Counted from the stretch's first letter, positions 18,540-28,552 are shown. The stretch: DNA of 64,000 bases from Xanthomonas sacchari (GCF_040529065.1 NZ_CP132343.1:310001-374000); one strand, 5' to 3'. Numbers and translations are program-made. Notes: generated by a model not told the origin, from the sequence alone.

Positions 18540-18581
18540 TTGATCCGGGTCAAGGCGGGCGCTGCGCAGCGGGTGTGCAAT
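18540..18581 (+). promoter_or_regulatory. FNR/ANR-type box and -10 element upstream of the universal stress gene
   Basis: TTGATCCGGGTCAA (18540-18553) matches the FNR consensus TTGAT-N4-ATCAA at nine of ten positions. An extended -10 candidate TGTGCAAT (18574-18581) places the start near 18588, so the box centre (18546.5) falls at about -41.5, the class II activator position. The UspA start follows at 18623. Confidence 0.6.
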
Positions 18582-18622
18582 GCTTTCCTGGCCGCCACGC
18601 GCGGCGTTACCGGAGCACCGCC

Positions 18623-19069
18623 ATGTACCAGCGCATCCTGATCGCCATCGATGGTTCCGAGTTGTCCGCCAAGGGCCTGCAACAGGGCCTGGCGCTGGCC
18701 GCCGCGCTCGGCGCGGAGGTGGATATCGTCACCGTGTCCGAGCCGTGGGCGATGGGCATGTACGACGCGATGGGCTGGAGCGTGGGCTACGAGGCCAGCC
18801 CCGAATACCGCCAGGACCGCGAAGCCGGCGCGCAGAAGATCCTGGCGCCGGCGCTGGCCGCCGCCGAAGCGACCGGGGTGACCGCGCACGCCCGTCACGT
18901 GCTCGACCGCTATGCCGCCGAGGGCATCATCGACATGGCCGTGGCCTGCAACAGCGAGCTGATCGTGATGACCTCGCACGGCCGCCGCGGCATGAGCCGG
19001 GTGCTGCTCGGCAGCCAGACCGCGGAAGTGCTCGCCAACAGCCAGGTGCCGGTGCTGGTGATCCGTTGA
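18623..19069 (+). CDS. Universal stress protein A family protein
   Basis: 148-residue single-domain Usp, cytoplasmic, linked in bacteria to starvation, redox or anaerobic stress. It begins MYQRILIAIDGSELSAKGL and ends SQVPVLVIR, the standard first and last beta strands. The nucleotide-binding motif appears as SHG-x9-GS (SHGRRGMSRVLLGS), with the first Gly of the canonical G-x2-G replaced by Thr. An FNR-type box at the class II position lies upstream, suggesting oxygen-limitation control. Confidence 0.92.
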   Translation: MYQRILIAIDGSELSAKGLQQGLALAAALGAEVDIVTVSEPWAMGMYDAMGWSVGYEASPEYRQDREAGAQKILAPALAAAEATGVTAHARHVLDRYAAEGIIDMAVACNSELIVMTSHGRRGMSRVLLGSQTAEVLANSQVPVLVIR

Positions 19070-19337
19070 GGTGCGGGCGCGCCGCGTCGATGTCGGCGCG
19101 GTGCCGAAGTCGGCGCGGTGCCGAAACCGCTTGAGGCCGGCATTTGGCATCCGGCCGCTGGCGGCAGCGACTTATGGCTTTGCCGATACGTTTCGGCCTG
19201 TCACGCGCCTGCGCCGAGAGGCGACGCCGCGACACGGGGCTGGCGCCCGATACGCACGTGCATCCGTCCGTCTGGCAGATCGGGAAGATGCGCTCACCCT
19301 CACGCGCGCCGCCGTTTGGCGCGCGCCGGGCGCGACA

Positions 19338-19631
19338 TCACCAGCTGTACAGCTTCCAGTACACAGGCGACACATTGTCCTTGCTGCCGTCCACTTCCAT
19401 GTGGCCGTCGCCGTTGCGGTCGTACAGGTAGTAGGCCGGGCCGCGCGCCGGGGTCACCTTGACCATGCGCAGTTGCCCGCCCACGCGGTATTCGTCGACG
19501 GTGTCCCCGTTGTCCATCTTGCGCTGGGTCGTTTCCGCGCCGCGCACGTCCATCGGCGCGCCGTCCGAGCCCAGGCCGGTCGAGGCGCAGCCCGCCAGCA
19601 GCAACAGCGGAACGAGGATCAGGGCTTTCAT
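19338..19631 (-). CDS. DUF2782 lipoprotein
   Basis: 97-residue small lipoprotein: MKALILVPLLLLAGC lipobox, then the DUF2782 pattern (YRVGGQLRMVKVTPARGPAYYLYDRNGDG). The family is typically encoded next to polA, as here with opposite orientation across a repeat block. The start at 19631 puts the lipobox at residues 12-15. Function unknown; an envelope location is predicted. Confidence 0.8.
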   Translation of the reverse strand: MKALILVPLLLLAGCASTGLGSDGAPMDVRGAETTQRKMDNGDTVDEYRVGGQLRMVKVTPARGPAYYLYDRNGDGHMEVDGSKDNVSPVYWKLYSW

Positions 19632-19707
19632 TGCGGTGTACTCCACAGGCAGGACATGCGCAGAGTATGCGCCGAGTGTCTGCGTGCGGTGTGCGAATGG
19701 TGACCGT

Positions 19708-20044
19708 ACCCTCACCCCAACCCCTCTCCCGGTGGGAGAGGGGCTTTGGCGTTTCCTTCTCCCGTCGGGACCACGGCCCCCTTTTGGGGGGAAGGTGCCC
19801 CGCAGGGGCGGATGAGGGTACGGGCGCAGCCTCGTGGACCAAGTCAGCGCGTCGCTTCGCGCCGGACCCTCACCCCAACCCCTCTCCCGGGGGGAGAGGG
19901 GCTTTGGCGTTTCCCTTCTCCCATTGGGAGAAGGTGCCCCGCAGGGGCGGATGAGGGTACGGGCGCAGCCTCGTGGATCAAATCAGCGAGACGCTTCGCG
20001 TCGCACCCTCACCCCAACCCCCTCTCCCGACGGGAGAGGGGCTA
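19708..20044. repeat. Three tandem copies of a GC-rich xanthomonad intergenic repeat
   Basis: The 437-base gap upstream of polA is mostly repeats. Units begin with ACCCTCACCCCAACCCC at 19708, 19866 and 20005 (periods 158 and 139 bases). Each contains a CCTCTCCC/GGGAGAGG hairpin and, in the first two, a second hairpin with ends reading CCTTCTCCC/GGGAGAAGG or close variants, then GCCCCGCAGGGGCGGATGAG. Related copies lie at 53501-53647. No coding signal is seen inside. Confidence 0.85.
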
Positions 20045-20068
20045 CACGCAGCAGCGTAGAATTGGCCG

Positions 20069-22840
20069 ATGAGCCGATTAGTCCTGATCGACGGGTCCAG
20101 TTACCTGTATCGCGCGTTTCACGCGCTTCCGCCGCTGACCAATGCCGCCGGCGAGCCCACCGGCGCGCTGTTCGGCGTGGTCAACATGTTGCGCGCCACC
20201 CTGAAGGAGCGCCCCGAGTACGTCGCCTTCGTGGTCGACGCGCCGGGCAAGACCTTCCGCGACGACCTGTACCCGCAGTACAAGGCCAACCGTCCGCCGA
20301 TGCCCGACGAGCTGCGCGCGCAGGTCGAGCCGATGTGCCAGATCGTGCATGCGCTGGGCATCACCATCCTGCGCGAGGACGGGGTCGAGGCGGACGATGT
20401 GATCGGTACCCTGGCCTTGCAGGGCGCCGGCGACGGCCTGGACGTCACCATCTCCACCGGCGACAAGGATTTCGCCCAGCTGGTGCGCCCCGGCGTGCAG
20501 CTGGTCAACACCATGAGCGGCAGCCGCATGGACTCGGATGCGGCGGTGATGGAGAAGTTCGGGGTCTGGCCGCACCAGATCGTCGACCTGCTGGCGCTGA
20601 TGGGCGACGCCATCGACAACGTGCCCGGGGTGGAGAAGTGCGGGCCCAAGACCGCGGCCAAGTGGCTGGCCGAGTACGGCTCGCTGGACGGGGTGATCGC
20701 GCATGCCGACTCCATCAAGGGCAAGATCGGCGACAACCTGCGCGCCGCGCTGGAGCGGCTGCCGCTGAACCGTGAACTGGTCACCATCAAGACCGACGTG
20801 GCGCTGCCCGGCGGCCCGCGCACCCTGGGCCTGCGCGAACAGGAGCCGGAGCAGTTGCGCGGCCTGTACCAGCGCTACGGCTTCACCCAGGCGCTGCGCG
20901 ACCTGGACGGCGGTGTGGCCGCGCCGGAGGCCGCCAGCGAGGCCACGCCGAGCCTGCGCGGCACCGCTGCCGGCTATGCACGCGGCGCCGCGCCGGCCGA
21001 TGCCGCTGCGCTGGATCCGGCGCTGGCCGCCAAGGGCGACTACACCGCAGTGAGCACACCCGAACAGTTCGAGGAACTGCTCGTGCGCCTGCGCGCCGCC
21101 GACGGCTTCGCCTTCGACACCGAAACCGATGCGTTGGACGCCATGCGCGCCAACCTGGTCGGGCTCAGCTTCGCTACCGAGCCGGGCCGCGCCGACTACC
21201 TGCCGCTGGGTCACGACTATCCTGGCGCGCCGGTGCAACTGGACCGCGCGCTGGCGCTGGAGATGCTCAAGCCACTGCTGGAGGACCCGGCCAAGGCCAA
21301 GGTCGGCCAGCACGGCAAGTACGACCTGCACGTGCTGCGCCGCCACGGCGTGGACGTGCAGGGCTATGCCGACGACACCATGCTGGAGAGCTTCGTGCTC
21401 AATTCCACCGCCAGCCGCCACGACATGGACTCGCTGGCCCGGCGCTACCTGGGCTACGACACGGTCAAGTACGAGGACGTGGCGGGCAAGGGCGCCAAGC
21501 AGATCGCCTTCTCGCAGGTGGCCATCGACGACGCCACCCGCTACGCCGCCGAGGATGCCGACATCACCCTGCGCCTGCACCGCACCCTGTCGGCGCAGTT
21601 GGAGGCCGAGCCGGCGCTGGCGCGCGTCTACCGCGAGATCGAGATGCCGCTGGTGCCGGTGCTGGCGCGCATCGAGGCCAATGGCGTGTGCGTGGACATC
21701 GCCGAGCTGCGCAAGCAGAGCCAGGTGCTGAGCCAGCGCATGCTGGCCGCGCAGCAGAAGGCCACCGAGCTGGCCGGGCGCAGCTTCAACATGGACTCGC
21801 CCAAGCAGTTGCAGGCGGTGCTGTTCGACGAACTCAAGCTGCCTGCGGTGCTGAAGACCCCCAAGGGCCAGCCCAGCACCAACGAGGAGGCGCTGGAGGC
21901 GATCGCCGACCAGCACGAGCTGCCGCGGGTGATCCTGGAATACCGTGGCCTGGCCAAGCTGCGCAGCACCTACACCGACAAGCTGCCGGAGATGGTCAAC
22001 CCCGCCACCGGCCGCGTGCACACCAGCTACCACCAGGCCGGCGCCGCCACCGGGCGGCTGTCCTCCTCCGATCCCAACCTGCAGAACATCCCGATCCGCA
22101 CCGACGACGGCCGCCGCATCCGCCGCGCCTTCGTCGCCCCGCCGGGGCGCAAGCTGATCGCCTGCGACTATTCGCAGATCGAGCTGCGGATCATGGCCCA
22201 CCTGTCCGAGGACCCCGGCCTGCTGCGCGCCTTCGGCAGTGGTGTGGACGTGCACCGCGCCACCGCCGCCGAGGTGTTCGGGCGCAAGTTGGAAGAGGTC
22301 ACCGGCAACGAGCGTCGCGCCGCCAAGGCGATCAACTTCGGCCTGATGTACGGCATGAGCGCGTTCGGCCTGGCCCGCAACCTGGGCATCGGCCGCGGCG
22401 AGGCGCAGGACTACGTGGCGCTGTATTTCAGCCGCTACCCGGGCGTGCGCGACTTCATGGAGCGCATGCGCGAGCAGGCGCGCACCCAGGGCTACGTGGA
22501 GACCCTGTTCGGCCGCCGCCTGTACCTGAACGACATCAACGCCCGCCAGCAGGGCCTGCGTGCCGGCGCCGAGCGTGCCGCGATCAACGCGCCGATGCAG
22601 GGCACCGCCGCCGACATCATCAAGCGCGCCATGGTCGGCGTGGACGCCTGGCTGCAGGACCACCGCGACCGCGCGTTGATGATCCTGCAGGTGCATGACG
22701 AACTGGTGTTCGAGGCCGATGCCGACTTCGTCGATACCTTGCTGCCGGAAGTGACCGGGCGGATGTCCGCCGCGGCGGAGCTGAAGGTGCCGCTGGTGGT
22801 GGACAGCGGCGTGGGCGACAACTGGGACGAGGCGCATTGA
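20069..22840 (+). CDS. polA: DNA polymerase I
   Basis: 923-residue repair and Okazaki-fragment polymerase with three domains: N-terminal 5'-3' exonuclease (residues 1-290, LIDGSSYLYRAFHALPPL), 3'-5' proofreading domain (about 325-520, FAFDTETDALDAM with Asp/Glu intact), and family A polymerase with motif A ACDYSQIELRIMAH, the O-helix RRAAKAINFGLMYGMS and motif C ILQVHDELVFE. The length matches E. coli PolA (928). The ATG at 20069 follows the repeat block with little room for a promoter outside it. Confidence 0.98.
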   Translation: MSRLVLIDGSSYLYRAFHALPPLTNAAGEPTGALFGVVNMLRATLKERPEYVAFVVDAPGKTFRDDLYPQYKANRPPMPDELRAQVEPMCQIVHALGITILREDGVEADDVIGTLALQGAGDGLDVTISTGDKDFAQLVRPGVQLVNTMSGSRMDSDAAVMEKFGVWPHQIVDLLALMGDAIDNVPGVEKCGPKTAAKWLAEYGSLDGVIAHADSIKGKIGDNLRAALERLPLNRELVTIKTDVALPGGPRTLGLREQEPEQLRGLYQRYGFTQALRDLDGGVAAPEAASEATPSLRGTAAGYARGAAPADAAALDPALAAKGDYTAVSTPEQFEELLVRLRAADGFAFDTETDALDAMRANLVGLSFATEPGRADYLPLGHDYPGAPVQLDRALALEMLKPLLEDPAKAKVGQHGKYDLHVLRRHGVDVQGYADDTMLESFVLNSTASRHDMDSLARRYLGYDTVKYEDVAGKGAKQIAFSQVAIDDATRYAAEDADITLRLHRTLSAQLEAEPALARVYREIEMPLVPVLARIEANGVCVDIAELRKQSQVLSQRMLAAQQKATELAGRSFNMDSPKQLQAVLFDELKLPAVLKTPKGQPSTNEEALEAIADQHELPRVILEYRGLAKLRSTYTDKLPEMVNPATGRVHTSYHQAGAATGRLSSSDPNLQNIPIRTDDGRRIRRAFVAPPGRKLIACDYSQIELRIMAHLSEDPGLLRAFGSGVDVHRATAAEVFGRKLEEVTGNERRAAKAINFGLMYGMSAFGLARNLGIGRGEAQDYVALYFSRYPGVRDFMERMREQARTQGYVETLFGRRLYLNDINARQQGLRAGAERAAINAPMQGTAADIIKRAMVGVDAWLQDHRDRALMILQVHDELVFEADADFVDTLLPEVTGRMSAAAELKVPLVVDSGVGDNWDEAH

Positions 22841-23197
22841 GCGCCTCGGTCCTGGACATGGATCCAGGACCCGGCATGACGTTGCGGTGCCTTGCGTAGA
22901 CAGCGCGCGTGCCGGCTCGCGGAAAATCGAATCGGGTTTTCGGACGGATTATCCCGCCAGTGATTTTCGCTTTCCCATTCGCGCTGCTTTTTTGACCCGA
23001 GGCGCGCTGAAGCGCCTGGAATTCCAACTGGCGTCACACCTTGCGGCGCGCGGCGCTGCAGCGGTTGAACGGAATTTTGACGCTGTTTATTTCGGACGGA
23101 TTTTGCGAATGAATCCGTCCTTAATCTGACAAATTTTTAACTTAAATCTTCACGAACGAGCAAGGTGGGAAATGTTCTTATATCCCTCGACAGGCGC
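22841..23197. other. AT-richer intergenic leader between polA and the sRNA
   Basis: No gene is supported here. The stretch contains a polA-proximal hairpin GGTCCTGGA / TCCAGGACC (22848-22871, no T tract), a direct repeat TTTCGGACGGATT (22938-22950 and 23090-23102), and an inverted repeat GGACGGATT / AATCCGTCC (23094-23120). The composition is much lower in GC than the flanking genes. It precedes the sX13-like sRNA and may hold its upstream control elements; TATATC at 23179-23184 is a candidate -10. Confidence 0.5.
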
Positions 23198-23312
23198 AAT
23201 ACCTGTCGCGGATCTCCTCCCATCCCCTGGAGCAGATCCAGGAACGGCGACTCCTCCCCAAGTCTCCGTTCCCTGGCCCCGCCGACCTCCCCCTGGTCCG
23301 CGGGGCTTTTTT
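23198..23312 (+). ncRNA. sX13: sX13-like small regulatory RNA
   Basis: The sequence folds into three stem-loops, each with a C-rich loop: GGATCT...AGATCC with TCCTCCCATCCCC inside; GGAACGG-C-GACT / AGTC-T-CCGTTCC with CCTCCCC; and the terminator CCCCGC-C-GACC / GGTC-C-GCGGGG with TCCCCCT, followed by six T residues ending at 23312. This matches the architecture of sX13, the about 115-nt Hfq-independent Xanthomonas virulence sRNA encoded beside polA, with a short unpaired 5' end. The C-rich loops are expected to pair with G-rich ribosome-binding sites. The 5' end is set from the 115-nt length and is approximate. Confidence 0.85.
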
Positions 23313-23361
23313 ATGCCCGAAGGATTTACGGCGCCGCATTCCCCGGCGTCTGCTGCCGCGT

Positions 23362-24533
<1,172 letters not shown>

Positions 24534-24584
24534 CTAGAAGCTCGCTGTGTCAGCCGTCTGCGGCGAACCGCACGGACGAGGCGG

Positions 24585-25139
24585 TCAGCGGCGGAACTCG
24601 GCGCGGATCGCGGGGCGGCACAGCTGGTAGACCAGCCAGCCGTGCAGGCCGGCGAAGACCAGGGCGGTCAGCGCGCCGCTGACCATGAGCGTGATCCGGC
24701 CCAGCGCCAGGTCGTGCTGGAGCTGTTGCGGGTCGACGCCCTGCAGCAGGGTCCACGCATGCAGCAGGTCGAACAGTTGCCACAGCAGCGGCAGCGCCGC
24801 GAAGTTGGCCGCGGCGGTGATCACCAGGAACACGATGAACGCCCGCCGCGCCCAGTCGCGCCGCTGCAGCAGCGCCCACGCCGCCGCGCACAGCGCCGCG
24901 GACAGCAGCGCGGTCAGCCAGGACAGCGCCAGCGCATGGGTCACGCACCACTGCAGCAGCGGCGGCAATGGCAGGCCGGCCTCGCGCAGCGCGCCCTCGA
25001 TCGCCCCGTCCGGCAATGCCAGCAGCAGTAGCGCCTGGCCAATCCCGTACAGCAGCGACAGCACCCCCAGCAGCAGCGTGAGCTTGGCCATCGCGTCGAT
25101 GGTCTGGTTGCGGGCGGCGGGCAGGGGCGGGGGCAACAT
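24585..25139 (-). CDS. Hypothetical membrane protein
   Basis: Unrecognised 184-residue protein with four predicted membrane helices (about residues 15-40, 70-92, 100-122 and 145-170) and short loops. The N terminus is MLPPPLPAARNQTID. It has the general look of DUF2569/YccF-like small inner-membrane proteins, but no diagnostic motif is present. It lies between hemF and a REP element and is transcribed toward hemF, 60 bases away. Confidence 0.65.
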   Translation of the reverse strand: MLPPPLPAARNQTIDAMAKLTLLLGVLSLLYGIGQALLLLALPDGAIEGALREAGLPLPPLLQWCVTHALALSWLTALLSAALCAAAWALLQRRDWARRAFIVFLVITAAANFAALPLLWQLFDLLHAWTLLQGVDPQQLQHDLALGRITLMVSGALTALVFAGLHGWLVYQLCRPAIRAEFRR

Positions 25140-25538
25140 CGGCGGTCCTTCGGGGCGGGGCGGCGCTGGCGGCAGTCCGGCAAGGATAGGGATGGCGGAC
25201 CCGGGCGCAAGCCGGTTGGGCGCGCGATGGTGTCCCCTGCGCATGTGCCGGGCGCTTGGCCGACGGCAAGGTCGTCCCGTTGCCGTCAGCCGGGGCTGCC
25301 AAAAAGCGCCGGGGCGCAGGGCGTGCCGGGTCCGGCGGCTGTGGGCGCTTGCGTAGGAGCGGCTTCAGCCGCGACGGGGCGTTGCCGGTAACGCCCCCCG
25401 TCGCGGCTGAAGCCGCTCCTACGCGATGGCGTGATGCGTGGCCGGTGCAGGCGGTTGGCGGTGTCCTGCGGGCACCGCGCTGGGGGTTCCCCGGCGCCTG
25501 CCGCACGTCGACGGCAGGCGCCTCGGTATGCGACCGGC
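25140..25538. other. Intergenic region with one REP element
   Basis: A 399-base gap between two leftward genes. The only structure seen is the inverted repeat at 25353-25422; the remainder shows GC-rich sequence without a supported reading frame. The promoter of the membrane protein at 24585-25139 should lie in its left part. Confidence 0.6.
25353..25422. repeat. Xanthomonad REP-type inverted repeat, copy B
   Basis: Arms of 23 bases (25353-25375 and 25400-25422) identical to copy A at 5973-6037, with a 24-base spacer that itself pairs (GGGCGTT...AACGCCC). The long stem could form on either strand. It is downstream of the S9 peptidase gene. Confidence 0.9.
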
Positions 25539-27923
25539 TCAGCGCAGCTCGCGCTCGAACAGCTTGAGGATGCGCTTGTACTCGTCCAGCCAGGAATCGG
25601 CGCGGGTGAAGCCGTGCTTCTCCAGCGGGTACGGCGCGATCTCCCAGTTGTCCTTGTGCAGCTCGATCAGCTTCTGGGTCATGTCGACCGAGTCCTTGAA
25701 GAACACGTTGTCGTCGACCATGCCGTGGGCGATCAGCAGGTGGTCGCGCAGCCCGCCGGCGTATTCGATCGGCGAGGAGGTGCGGTAGGCCTCCGGGTCC
25801 AGGTCTGGTGTGTTGAGGATGTTGGAGGTGTACTCGTGGTTGTACTGGCTCCAGTCGGCCACCGGGCGCAGTGCGGCGCCGGCCTTGAACGTGCCGGGGC
25901 TGCGGAACAGCGCCATGTAGGTCATGAAGCCGCCGTAGGAGCCGCCGTAGATGCCGGCGCGGCTGCGGTCGCCCTGCTTGCTGTCGACCAGCCAGTCCAG
26001 GCCGTCCAGATAGTCCTCCAGCTCCGGATGGCCCATGTCGCGATAGATCGCGGTGCGCCAGTCGCGGCCGTAGCCGGCGCTGGCGCGGTAGTCCAGGTCC
26101 AGCACGATGTAGCCCTTCTGCACCAGCAGGTTGTGGAACATCTGCTCGCGGAAGTAAGGCGTGTAGCGCGCCGACACGTTCTGCAGGTAGCCGGCGCCAT
26201 GCACGAACATCACCACCGGGTAGCGCTTGCCGGGCTCGGGCTGCGCCGGACCGTAGTACTTGCCCCAGACGGTGCCGGCGCCGTGCCTGGACGGCACCTG
26301 CACGAACTGCGGCTGCACCCACGGGCGCGCCTTGAACGCGGCGCTGCGGGTGTCGGTGAGCACGCGCGCGTTGCCGCCGGCGGCCGGCAGCACCGCCAGT
26401 TGCGGCGGCAGGTAGGGGCCGGAGTAGTGCACCAGCAACTGCTGGCCGTCCGGCGACAGCGCGAAGTCCTCCACGCCGTCCAGCGCGGTCAGCTCGGCGA
26501 CGCTGTCGTTACGCAGGTCGAGCTTGCACACCTCGTAGTCGCCCGGCCACTTGCGGTTGCACAGGAACAGGAAGCCCTGGCCGTCGGCGCTGACCATCGG
26601 CGCCGACACTTCCCACTTGCCGGAAGTGCGCTGGCGCGGCTTCTCGTTGCCGCGCTGGGTGTACAGGTGCGAATAGCCGGACTGCTCGGACAGCAGCCAC
26701 AGGGTCTGGTTGTCCGGCATCCAGCCGAAATCGTTGAAGCTCCAGTTGATCCAGGCCGGGTCGGTCAGGCGGTGGCGCGGCTGCAGCACGGCCTTGTCCA
26801 GGTCGACGCTGGCGATCCAGCGGTCCTTGTTGTCCACCGCACGCAGCAGCACGGCGACGTTGCGGCCGTCCTCGCTCCAGTGCATCGAGGCGCCGCTGCC
26901 GTCGCCGTCGGTCTCCACGCGCACCGCGCGCGGGCCCTGCAGCGGCTCCTGCTTGGCCGCCTTGCGCAGCGCCGCCAGCGGATCGGTGCCGATGCCGGGC
27001 AGCACCGACAGGTCGAGCTTTCGCGCGCTTCCGGCCACCGCATCGACCAGCCACAGGGTCTGCGCCACCGGCGAATTGCGGCCGACCAGGGTGCGTGCTT
27101 CCTGGAACTCGGCGTAGCCGGACTCGGTCACGTACTTGGGCATCTTGCTGTCGCGGCCTTCCTCGGCGCCCTTGGCGTGGGTGACCACCAGCAGGTGGCG
27201 GCCGTCCGGCGACAGCGCGCTGTCGTCGACCAACACGTCGTCGCCCAGGTACACCGGTGCCGGCGCGCGGCTGCTGTCGGCGCGGCGCCAGGCCTGCTCC
27301 TGCTGGCGCAGCAGCTCGCGCTGCGCGCGGTCGCGGGCCAGGGTTTCCAGGGTACGCAGCTGCTGCTCGCGCAGCACGTCGGGCTTGGGCGCGGCATCGG
27401 GATCGCGCTCGGCCTTGAGCACCGCGGCCTGCTGCACGCCGCCGCCCGGGCTCCAGCGGTACCAGTCGTTGCCGACCCGCCACAGCGCGCCGCCATCGGT
27501 GGTGAACTGCGGGCGCGCGGCGGCCTGGTTGCTGCGGGTCAGCTGGGTCAGCGCGCCGCTGCGCAGGTCGCGCAGGAACACGTCGCCGTTGCGCACGAAT
27601 AGCATGCGCTGGCGGCGCGCGTCGTAGACCGGGTTGGCCGCGTCCAGGGTGCTGCGCTGGGCGTCCTCGACCCGCTGCGCGGCGCCGCCGTCGACGCCCT
27701 GGCGGTAGGTGTCGCGCACCGGGCTGCCGGTGCGCTTGAGCTGGTACTGCACCTGGCGCCCGTCCCAGGCCCACCAGGCATCCTCGACCGGCGGCCCGAT
27801 CCAGTCCGGATCGGCCATGGCCTGCTCGATGGTCAGCGGGGCGGCGGCCTCCTGGGCCGCGGCCAGCGGCGGCAGGCAGGACAGGGACAGCAACACAACA
27901 GCGCTCAGGGCGAGACGACGCAT
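25539..27923 (-). CDS. S9-family dipeptidyl-peptidase IV-like serine peptidase
   Basis: Exported prolyl-oligopeptidase family enzyme of 794 residues. A signal peptide (MRRLALSAVVLLSLSCLPPLAAAQ) precedes a beta-propeller domain (about 30-520, with repeated WMPDNQTLWLLSEQSGYSHLY-type blades) and an alpha/beta hydrolase domain with nucleophile GGSYGGF, acid in HGMVDDNVFF and His in EKHGFTRAD. The layout and length match DPP IV/S9B. It is likely periplasmic and feeds on proline-containing peptides. The ATG at 27923 is the one that starts the signal peptide. Confidence 0.92.
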   Translation of the reverse strand: MRRLALSAVVLLSLSCLPPLAAAQEAAAPLTIEQAMADPDWIGPPVEDAWWAWDGRQVQYQLKRTGSPVRDTYRQGVDGGAAQRVEDAQRSTLDAANPVYDARRQRMLFVRNGDVFLRDLRSGALTQLTRSNQAAARPQFTTDGGALWRVGNDWYRWSPGGGVQQAAVLKAERDPDAAPKPDVLREQQLRTLETLARDRAQRELLRQQEQAWRRADSSRAPAPVYLGDDVLVDDSALSPDGRHLLVVTHAKGAEEGRDSKMPKYVTESGYAEFQEARTLVGRNSPVAQTLWLVDAVAGSARKLDLSVLPGIGTDPLAALRKAAKQEPLQGPRAVRVETDGDGSGASMHWSEDGRNVAVLLRAVDNKDRWIASVDLDKAVLQPRHRLTDPAWINWSFNDFGWMPDNQTLWLLSEQSGYSHLYTQRGNEKPRQRTSGKWEVSAPMVSADGQGFLFLCNRKWPGDYEVCKLDLRNDSVAELTALDGVEDFALSPDGQQLLVHYSGPYLPPQLAVLPAAGGNARVLTDTRSAAFKARPWVQPQFVQVPSRHGAGTVWGKYYGPAQPEPGKRYPVVMFVHGAGYLQNVSARYTPYFREQMFHNLLVQKGYIVLDLDYRASAGYGRDWRTAIYRDMGHPELEDYLDGLDWLVDSKQGDRSRAGIYGGSYGGFMTYMALFRSPGTFKAGAALRPVADWSQYNHEYTSNILNTPDLDPEAYRTSSPIEYAGGLRDHLLIAHGMVDDNVFFKDSVDMTQKLIELHKDNWEIAPYPLEKHGFTRADSWLDEYKRILKLFERELR

Positions 27924-28192
27924 CTGGAATTCCGGGCGAACGGCAAACCGCAAGCGTAGCAGCCGCCGGGGTGGTGCGATTGCGCCGTTGGTCATGGGCG
28001 CCACCGGGAGCGGAGGCCTTGTAATCTTGGCGCCGGCGCTGGCGAACGCGCGCCGGGTAGATCGGCGCACGCGGTGGCTGCGCCATGATCGCTCGTCACA
28101 CCGCGCGTCGCTTCAGGTCACGACTGCCTGGCATGACGCAGGCCAAGGTCGACACGCCACCGGGCAAGCAAGCATGCAAACGCGAGGGAACC

Positions 28193-28552
28193 ATGAAAAG
28201 TGTGCTTGTGTTGGCGGCGCTCGCAACAGGTGGCGGACAGCAAACGCACGACCTGCCAAAGAACGACTGCGCGTCCAGCTTGCGCCCGCTCGAAACCATT
28301 CGGCCAGTGCTGCCAAGGCGTACGGGAAGCCTGTTCATCGGCTCGATCGACGTCGCGATCGTGATCGAAAGGAATGGCGACGTATCGTTTGCCGAAATAT
28401 CGAGGGTCGATGTCAAACAGTTGGAGAGAAGGAAATTCTCGGACTCAGGCTACGCTGAAGCCGTGCTTGACGCTGTCGGACAGTGGACGTTTCCCGAGGT
28501 GGGCATGCGATGCAAAAAGGAAGTCCAGGTGGAGCTGGCGTTGTCTGATTGA
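28193..28552 (+). CDS. Small TonB-C-like protein
   Basis: 119 residues. After a short hydrophobic N terminus (MKSVLVLAALATGGG) the sequence reads SIDVAIVIERNGDVSFAEISRV and ends AVLDAVGQWTFPEV, the pattern of TonB C-terminal domains. It lacks the TonB membrane helix and Pro-rich spacer, so it is not a working energy transducer; such proteins are periplasmic and of unknown role. Good Shine-Dalgarno GAGGGAACC. Its base composition is visibly lower in GC than the flanks. Confidence 0.65.
   Translation: MKSVLVLAALATGGGQQTHDLPKNDCASSLRPLETIRPVLPRRTGSLFIGSIDVAIVIERNGDVSFAEISRVDVKQLERRKFSDSGYAEAVLDAVGQWTFPEVGMRCKKEVQVELALSD

Noticed and set aside
19708-20044. CRISPR array
   Set aside because: Only three units, unequal periods, self-complementary repeats with no unique spacers and no cas genes in the window.
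20078-22837. Open frame antisense to the whole of polA
   Set aside because: Product is His/Gln/Ala-rich low complexity; polA on the other strand has every expected motif.
22848-22871. polA terminator
   Set aside because: Good stem but no U tract; listed only as a hairpin inside the intergenic leader.
22887-23129. 80-codon frame downstream of polA on the + strand
   Set aside because: No ribosome-binding site, no conservation evident, and it overlaps the repeat-rich leader of the sRNA; more likely noncoding.
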